Source of the DNA: Parastagonospora avenae f. sp. tritici 18332-5 | Taxonomy: Eukaryota > Ascomycota > Dothideomycetes > Pleosporales > Phaeosphaeriaceae | Assembly (NCBI GenBank): GCA_022559985.1 | Contig: JAFJTR010000136.1 | Coordinates: 1 to 47,297 of the forward strand | Reading direction: 5' to 3' | DNA length: 47,297 bases | Shown here: piece after piece, positions 40,642 through 47,297 of the stretch | Numbering within the stretch: position 1 is the stretch's first letter | How the letters are laid out: each line of letters starts with the position of its first letter | Translations under genes and position numbers: made by a program | The notes under the pieces: model-generated | The model's database searches: none | Told to the model about the DNA's origin: nothing | What the model saw: only the letters and a program-made list of their open reading frames with translations

Positions 40642-43600
40642 TCAGGCTTCATCACCGCTTTGCTTCTTCTTCTGTTCATTCTTTTGCTTCCTGCTTGTTG
40701 GACTGAACAAACCCTTGATCTTGCGGGCACCACCAAGATACAACCACGTACATACAAACACAACTGCAAAGTTGAAGAAAATGTAGATCCACATGATGCC
40801 TGAGAATTGTTAGCGCATGGCGGCGAGAAGTGGACGTGATTACTTACCAAAGTCTCGCCAAATGTATCGCGGGAAGACATTGAACGACGCAGCAAACGCT
40901 TCGCCAGTCGCAAACTGGCAGAAACCACAGTTGCCATCCGGTAGCGTCTGCACATAGCCACCTGCTTGCTGAGCAAATTGACCAGCGTACTGATCACACG
41001 ACTGTCCTGGCGGGGGAGGGAAGATTGCCAGTTCTTGAGTTTCGCATCGAATTTCCTGGCCTTGAACCAGTAGCGCAAGGAAACCCTCGAGTAGGTATTT
41101 GAAAGGCGTCAACCAGTACATCCACGCTTTCCAGAAAGATACCAGTCCAGCATATGGAACAACTACGCCGCAGAACGAGACGATAAAGGTGAAGAATAGC
41201 GGTACAAGCAGCGAAGCAAGCAACTCGTTCGGACTGAAAGCAGCGATTGCTTGTCCGAATCCAAGATAGAATATCTCGAATTGCATCATGAAGAGCCAGA
41301 CACTCGCTGCAGTGTATGTGTCGCGCGGAAATGCCGGAGGGAAGTACCAACAGCACCAATAGACGGTACCGGAGATGAGTCGATATGGTATCTCACTCAG
41401 GATCGTACCCCATACCATGGCTGTCCAGGAGTAGATCTTCGCACTGCCTTCACGAGACTGGTATATGGCTCGGACATTGAGGAACCTCGGTTGCAGCTGC
41501 TGAATCAAGGGCGGCGAGATCGTTAGGGTCATGAAGATGGAGAACAAGCGGCTCTGCATGTCTACGCTGCTCTGACCGAGGTTCCAGAAAGTGAAGCCAT
41601 TGAATAGACCGGCTAGAGTGAGGGAGTCAGGTCAGCGACAATCTCATATACATACTTTTCAATGGAACTTACTGAAGATGTGCAACATCATAACACCCTG
41701 GACGTATTCAGGATCTCTCCAGATCGCAACGAAGCTCCGCTTAACAACAGCAAGCCACTGCTGAGGATACGGCATAGCATACTCCCTATCGTCAGTCGCT
41801 TCCTTATTCTTAGCAGCTTCACGACGCTTTTTGGAAATCTCCTGGATCTCGCTCGTGAGCTTCTCATTCTGCTGAGACTTCTGCCACACATCGCCCCAAT
41901 CCTGGCCCTTGTAGTCAGGATTACCAGCACCAATAGCTTCGAGCATGTACTCAGCAGGATTCTCCTTGGGCGGACACTTCTTCGCTCCATTGTGCTGGAA
42001 GTACTCGATCATGGTTTGAGAGTCGTGGCCCAGCTCTCCAAAGTAGACTGTTCGGCCACCAGATTTGAGTAGGAGGAGCTGGTCGAAGTGTTCGAAGAGC
42101 ACGGCACTCGGCTGATGGATGGTGCAAAGGATAGCTTGTCCGGCGTCGGCGAGTTTTCGCAAGAAGCGGACGATGTTGAAGGCAGCCCCAGAATCGAGCC
42201 CTGATGTAGGTTCGTCGAGGAAGAGAAGAAGCTCGGGTTTACTGGCTAGTTCGACACCGATGGTGAGTCGCTTACGCTGCTCCTGGTTCAAGCCATTTCC
42301 AGACGTGCCGATTCCAGCTCCAGCAATGTTGCGCATCTCGAGAAGATCGATGATCTTCTCGACATAGTCGTACTTTTCTTGCAGTGGCGTCTCCTTAGGC
42401 TGTCGAAGGCGTGCGGAGAACTGAAGTGCTTCTCTCACGGTCGCGGTCGACTCATGTACATCCATTTGCTCAGCAAAGCCCGTTGATCGTTGGAAAGAAG
42501 ATGGGAGCATCTTGCCGTCGACAAGGAAGTCGCCACGGACGACACCAAAATTAATTCGCTGTGCAAGGGTGTTTAGAAGCGTCGTCTTTCCGGCTCCTGA
42601 TGCGCCCATCAATGCTGTCAACTGACCAGGCTTAACATATCCCTGGACACCATCCAGAAGCGTGCGTTCGCCCTTCTCATACGGGATGGTGTAGTTGATA
42701 TTCTGGAAAGTGAAGACGGTCTCATTCTTCGCTACACCTTCCACAGTCTTATCAGACTCATCATTGTCACTAGCGGAATGCTTCTCGGAGATTGGTTCGG
42801 TTTTGCCGTTCTCTTCATCTTGGGGCAAGGTCTTAGTCTCCATCTCTTTCTCGACAGTCTTCGGAACCTGGCCTCGCTTGTAGATGGTGACAGCTCCGCC
42901 ACCCTTATTGGGCTTCTGGATCTCCATGCCGAAGGCGGTAAGTGCGACGAAGAATATGAAGAAAGCACAGATGAATCCGAAGTTTCGCCACAGATGTGAC
43001 CTTGAATACTGAAAGGCGACCTGGATGTAGTCGGAGCCGGAAACAGTTAAGGAACCTGGACTGTTGCCCTGAATAGCGCAAGACTGATACTGCTCCTGTG
43101 CACCCGGAATCTGAGGAACGATGTAGGGCGGAACACATTGAATCTCCAGGGTGGAGAACTCGTTTGAGAGCAGACCTTCAAAACCGTATTGAATCGGGTT
43201 GATCCAACGTAGCCAGGAGAACCAAGGATGCATCTTGGATGGCGGGATAAGATAGCCCGTATACACAACCAGAGCCTGAATCGCGACGCCAGTGATCCTA
43301 GTAGCAATATCCAGAGAACCTACGAGAGCGCCGATGGCTCGGAAGAATGCGTACATCGTCATGGTGATGATCCACAAGAACAACAGCGAAATGAAGAATT
43401 GCGATGCGGTTCTTTGCAGATTGGCCATGAAGTATACGACAATATCGAAAATGAACACTTGTACCAAGACCAGCGGAATATCGACGACTGTTTGGGCAAT
43501 TGCATACGCAGCCGGTCGATAGAAGGAGAAGCTTTTGTGCTTCAGCAAGATTGGGCGACTCTCGAAAGCAGCTGTGAGTTCTGCGAGAGCCAATAGAGCG

Positions 43601-45683
43601 TTGAACAGTAACATGAAGAAGATGACACCACCTCGCGGGAATGCACCAGCAGCAGTTGGTGGCAAATTGTAAAACAGCGAACCGACGATAAGTGCTTGAA
43701 AGAATATGCCACCCCATTTACCTGCATTGGAGTTAGGGAGAGTCAGACACGTAATGTAGGGTATGGCTTACCTATTAATGACCGAGGATCACCGATCATG
43801 ACCAAAGCCTGTCTTCTGGTGCAAGCCATGACTTGTGCAGGGAACGAAAGTGTGTAGTTCTTCTTTTTTGTCGCCTTCGTGCGCGCTTCTCGGCGCTCTT
43901 GGGCCTGTTTCTGTGTCTCCTTCTGAAACTCGTCGACTTCGGCCATGTTGTTGCGGGCCTGCTCGCTCTCGGCAAAAGCTTGCCCAAATTGCGCTCCAGT
44001 CCTTGGAATCCTGTCTTCGTAGCCCTCTTTGATGTTGCGCTCATGGTCATCCGTTACCGACGTAAGGAAGTCGGCAGTAGTCCAACGATCAGGTTGCACG
44101 AAACCCATGCTCTTGAAATATTTCGCAGCCTTGTCGGCGGGACCGAAGTAGCAGCAACGGCCCTCATGAATCAGTAAGACCTTGTCAAAGAGGTCATAGA
44201 GAGACTCTCCTGCTTGGTAGAGAGCGACTGAGGTCGATACCTGGGCCATGTTCGTCAAAGAGCGTAGACTCTGGACGTATTCTAGGGCAGTGCTGGCATC
44301 AAGACCGCGGGTTGAATTATCCCAGCATTGCACCGATGCCTTGGTTATCATTGCTTCGGCGATAGACACGCGCTTCTTTTCTCCTCCAGAGACACCTCGG
44401 ATAAGTTCGTTTCCAACCTTGGTGTTCATCGTGTGCTCGATCCAGAATAGCTTGGTCACAACACGCAGGAACTCTTGCACGTAGCTCTTACGCGACTCGC
44501 CTTCATTCCTCGACTCCTTCCCTGGCGTCCGAGTCTTCAATGCAAATTTGAGCGTTTCCTTTACTTTGAGAGTCGCGTAGTGAAGGTCGTCCTCGGGATT
44601 GTACAAAACCTCACTGCGGTACTTCTTGGCCATTTCTTTCGCGTCGGTCCCACCATATGTAACATCGCCAGTAATTTCTTCGAATCCGAACCGTTGGTTG
44701 CCGATCATTTTCAAAAAGGTGGAGCATCCGGCTCCTGGTCGACCGAGCACCAGAAGCATCTCTCCCGGGCGAACGCAGCCGGTGAAATCGTCCAAGAGTG
44801 TACGAACTGGCGGCTTACTAGCTGCCTTCTTGGGACCTTTCGAGACAAGATTCTTGCCGAACCTGAACGGACCCATGAAAAGGTCGCCCACGGAGGGCTG
44901 GAGAGCAGCCCCAATACCCATGCCCTTGACAGTCAGATGCTTGAATATGACGCCCTGATGCCGTGTCTTCTCCTCCTCGGAAGACTCTTGTCGTGTGCGT
45001 CCGAACATCTTCGACATCAGATTGTTGATCTCATCACCCTCTTCGTTGCCGGCACCAGTCGCCCCGGTATTTGTCCGGCTAAGACCGCCACTTTGACCTG
45101 TCCTCTTTCTCGATAACACGCGAAAGAGATCATCTTCAGTCATCGGTCTTGATTGCTTCGATCGTAATTGTGGCCTCGCAGCCGCAGCCTCTGCTGGCTT
45201 GATGGCCGCATATCCTTGGTCCGGGTCGTTGTTAGATGACGAAGAGCTACTTTCGACAGGTTCGAGCTTCTCTATTGGCTCGTCCACGACTGCTTCTCGT
45301 GGCGCATCGTGAGGACTGGAGGTCGACGCAGAGTTGCGCTCGAGATGATCACCACTCTCTAGAGGGTGTACGACGGTCTCTGCGGTACGATCGTTCCCCA
45401 TCTCGTTGACTAGATTCGGCTCAGGTAACGGCACAGCAGTAGTGTGATTCGAGTCTGATAACAGCCCAGCTCCACTACCGCCATGGTGGCTTCCGCTACT
45501 AGTTTGGAAGGCATTTGATGTGAAAGTAGATTCAGTGTGTTCTACAGCGCGAGGCGTTGGGACATCTTCTGTGTTGTATTGCGATCCAATGTATGAATGT
45601 TGCCGACTAGAGTCTGCAGGTGTCTCAATCCAGCCTCCAGGAATGTCAGAGTCCAGTGGCGTTGGTCGCGGACTTGACTCCAT
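40642..45683 (-). CDS. Full-length PDR/ABCG-type multidrug transporter, 1627 aa
   Basis: Model: complement(join(40642..40799,40848..41612,41673..43721,43772..45683)), with introns of 48, 60 and 50 nt. The order is (NBD-TMD)2, typical of fungal PDR pumps. NBD1 has the degenerate Walker A GRPGAGCST (314-322), signature VSGGEKKRVS (431 on) and DNSTRGLD. NBD2 has canonical GASGAGKTT, deviant signature LNQEQRKRLT and LFLDEPTSGLD. This asymmetry (one degenerate ATP site) is the family norm. Both membrane halves are complete, including the Cys-containing last extracellular loop. The N-terminal ~240 residues are long, Ser-rich and unstructured, containing a poly-Ser run. It probably exports hydrophobic toxicants across the plasma membrane. 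ATG 45683 was chosen; the frame is open further upstream but without better support. Upstream PDRE-like palindromes suggest drug-responsive control. Confidence 0.94.
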
Positions 45684-46184
45684 CTTGACTCTTTGTAGTA
45701 CTAAAAGTTTAGGTGAGCGTAGGCAGGAATGAGAGTTTGAGCAACACACTCTGCAGCACAATCGCGCTACTGAACAATGATCGACACAACCGGTTGTCTG
45801 TAGAATGCGCTTTGACTTGCCGTGTCGACGATGCGACTACTTTCGGACAGAGGTGGGGATCCCAGAAAGTAGTATAAGAGGTCAGCTCATTTGCACTCGT
45901 AGGCTTGTTATTGTCACCATTTACAAACGCGTCTTCAATAGCGCTCAATTTCTCGAGTACAATATGTCAACGTCATATTTATGTAGGGAGGCTTGGCCAT
46001 GTCGGCGTTTCTCAACCACCGAGACAGCGAGTGGCTGGCCAATCACACACGCCAGAATGGCTTCACTCGAGACTCTGGTTGGTTCCTGCTCGACAGGGGG
46101 CTCTTTCACTCCACGGCGATCGATCGACCCGCTTTCAGCCTCAACCAGCGATCGATCTATACCGCATTTGGATTGCTCAAGGTG

Positions 46185-46192
46185 TCCGCGGG
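46185..46192. promoter_or_regulatory. Near-PDRE (TCCGCGGG)
   Basis: This matches the yeast pleiotropic drug response element TCCGYGGA at seven of eight positions, about 500 nt upstream of the ABC-transporter ATG. By itself it is weak evidence; it gains weight from the perfect site 165 nt further upstream. Confidence 0.4.
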
Positions 46193-46357
46193 CTGCGAGA
46201 GGACTAGTTTAGCGGAATTGTAATTTGGAGGAGTCGCACATTCTGGCTCCGTTGCTCTTATGCATACCTTCACGCCTCTAGCGATTTTTGGGTGCGATCA
46301 AGCGCACCGTCTAGGTTATCCGTACTATTTGATCATAGAAGGATGGAAGAGATCAGA

Positions 46358-46365
46358 TCCGCGGA
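46358..46365. promoter_or_regulatory. Perfect PDRE palindrome (TCCGCGGA)
   Basis: An exact match to the canonical Pdr1/Pdr3 site lies about 675 nt upstream of the PDR-type ABC-transporter ATG. Such sites are bound by Zn2Cys6 dimers in yeast. Whether an equivalent regulator uses it in this fungus is inference. Confidence 0.55.
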
Positions 46366-46890
46366 ACAATAATCCCTACCGTGAAATTGCGTCAGGCAAG
46401 CCAGTGCCAAGTGCTGCTTGTCCCAGCCACGCCTTGGTAATCATGATCTGTGAAGTTTCGTCAATTCTTGTAAGAGGTCGGCTGTGTCGGGACATGATGC
46501 AGATCCTGCAAGACGCTTAAAATAGCTGAAAGAAATTAAACAGCGGCGCCTAGCATCAGGAACTGATTGAAGTCAAAATCGCGCTTCATAACAGCTACCT
46601 GTGTTTATGTACACCCTCTCAACTATGGAAATTTGTTCCATAGTCCACTGCGAATGTGAAACAGGGCACACAGGTAATGTCTGCATAGTTTTGTAAATCG
46701 ATGTGCTCTCCAGGGCGAATTGCTCACTTCAGGATTCTGAAGCTAGGACATCATCGGCCTCGATATATTTTCAGCCATTGCATGCAATCAGGATCACGAC
46801 ATCTAATTGAGTTCTCAAGGCGCAATCAAACTCTCAATATAGAGGTCAGGCGCGGCAGGAACATGTACGTGCCTGCCATCAACGACATGA

Positions 46891-46927
46891 ACACCAGCAC
46901 CAACACCAGCACCAACACCAACACCAA
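46891..46927. repeat. Short ACACCA/GCACCA tandem repeat
   Basis: A 6-nt periodic array (ACACCA alternating with GCACCA) spans about 37 nt. It encodes Asn-Thr/Ser-Thr on the plus strand and Gly-Val/Gly-Ala on the minus strand. A simple-sequence repeat is the safest description. Confidence 0.7.
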
Positions 46928-47297
46928 AACTAGAACCAGGACGAGGACCTCCATTAGTATTGGCATCGGCACCAGTAGTGTGAGAGTAGAAGCTAGCAGT
47001 CAGAATACATATATTTGTCAGCTTACTGCAGACAACGACGCAGAGTGCAGCTAGGTGAAAGGATCGTTCACTCTGTGCTGCTTTCACTGAGCGTTGCTAA
47101 GCTTTCCAAACTTCAAGGTTTATGGCACTGCATATCAACCCCCAATTGCATGTCAGGATCCTAGCTGCAGGACAAATTCTGTTTCTATATCAAGAAAGAG
47201 TGTGAACGGTCTGTAGGCACTGTATTCCAGCTACCTAGTCCAGATGCTATTTACAGTCAAGATAAGGAGGAAGTGAAAGAGCTGGGCTATCAACCCA

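Larger units (their letters stand above)
45684..47297. other. Upstream region of the ABC transporter, to the window end
   Basis: No complete gene was seen in this 1.6 kb. It holds the PDRE-like sites listed separately and a CACCAA/CACCAG array at 46891-46927. A Gly/Val/His-rich minus-strand frame (46815-47087) has no ATG and could at most be one exon of something unrecognised. Confidence 0.45.

Noticed and set aside
29740..45683. A secondary-metabolite cluster, suggested by a Zn2Cys6 regulator and an ABC pump
   Set aside because: No polyketide synthase, NRPS, terpene cyclase or typical tailoring enzyme lies in the window; the genes between are primary metabolism or structural.
46815..47087. 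Gly/Val/His-rich minus-strand frame near the right end
   Set aside because: It lacks an ATG and its distinctive part is simply the reverse reading of a simple-sequence repeat.

Overview
The window looks like nuclear DNA of a filamentous ascomycete (Pezizomycotina, probably Dothideomycetes). The evidence is short spliceosomal introns (mostly 45-60 nt, GT..CTRAC..AG), dense genes on both strands, Zn2Cys6 transcription factors, PDR-type ABC transporters, an AP-1/Yap1 factor with both cysteine-rich domains, and ATP-type PEPCK. The genus cannot be fixed from sequence alone. Most exon models below were built by hand: donor, acceptor and codon phase agree at every junction and lead to a complete reading frame.

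Left part (1-16.5 kb). Two plus-strand genes of unknown function (1411-2841, 3732-4724) share a faint common motif. A secreted M28 zinc aminopeptidase (5150-6709, minus) follows. Next is a decayed Zn2Cys6 regulator pseudogene (8511-11400), preceded by a strong DNA palindrome. A CCCH zinc-finger gene (12032-13543) comes next. Two small secreted-protein genes on the minus strand end this part: a three-repeat, 18-cysteine SH3-like protein (14011-15165) and a cytochrome-only CDH-type heme protein (15837-16474).

Middle part (17-32.5 kb). This is housekeeping and regulation: PAN2 (mRNA deadenylation), a Tudor-domain SPF30 splicing factor, the Yap1-type oxidative-stress bZIP factor, an Icp55-like mitochondrial aminopeptidase P, a SIRT5-like sirtuin divergent from it, and a large Zn2Cys6 / fungal_trans regulator.

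Right part (34-47 kb). This holds a Thr-rich secreted or wall protein, PEPCK (gluconeogenesis) with a long in-frame upstream extension, and a full-length PDR/ABCG transporter. The transporter's upstream region carries one perfect and one near-perfect PDRE palindrome.

There is no secondary-metabolite backbone gene, no transposase and no recognisable tRNA or rRNA. The most unusual items are the triple six-cysteine-repeat secreted protein with introns at matching repeat positions, the 125-codon ATG-initiated extension upstream of PEPCK, the stop-free intron that adds two cysteines inside the redox-sensing domain of Yap1, and the multiply broken regulator with an expanded intron.
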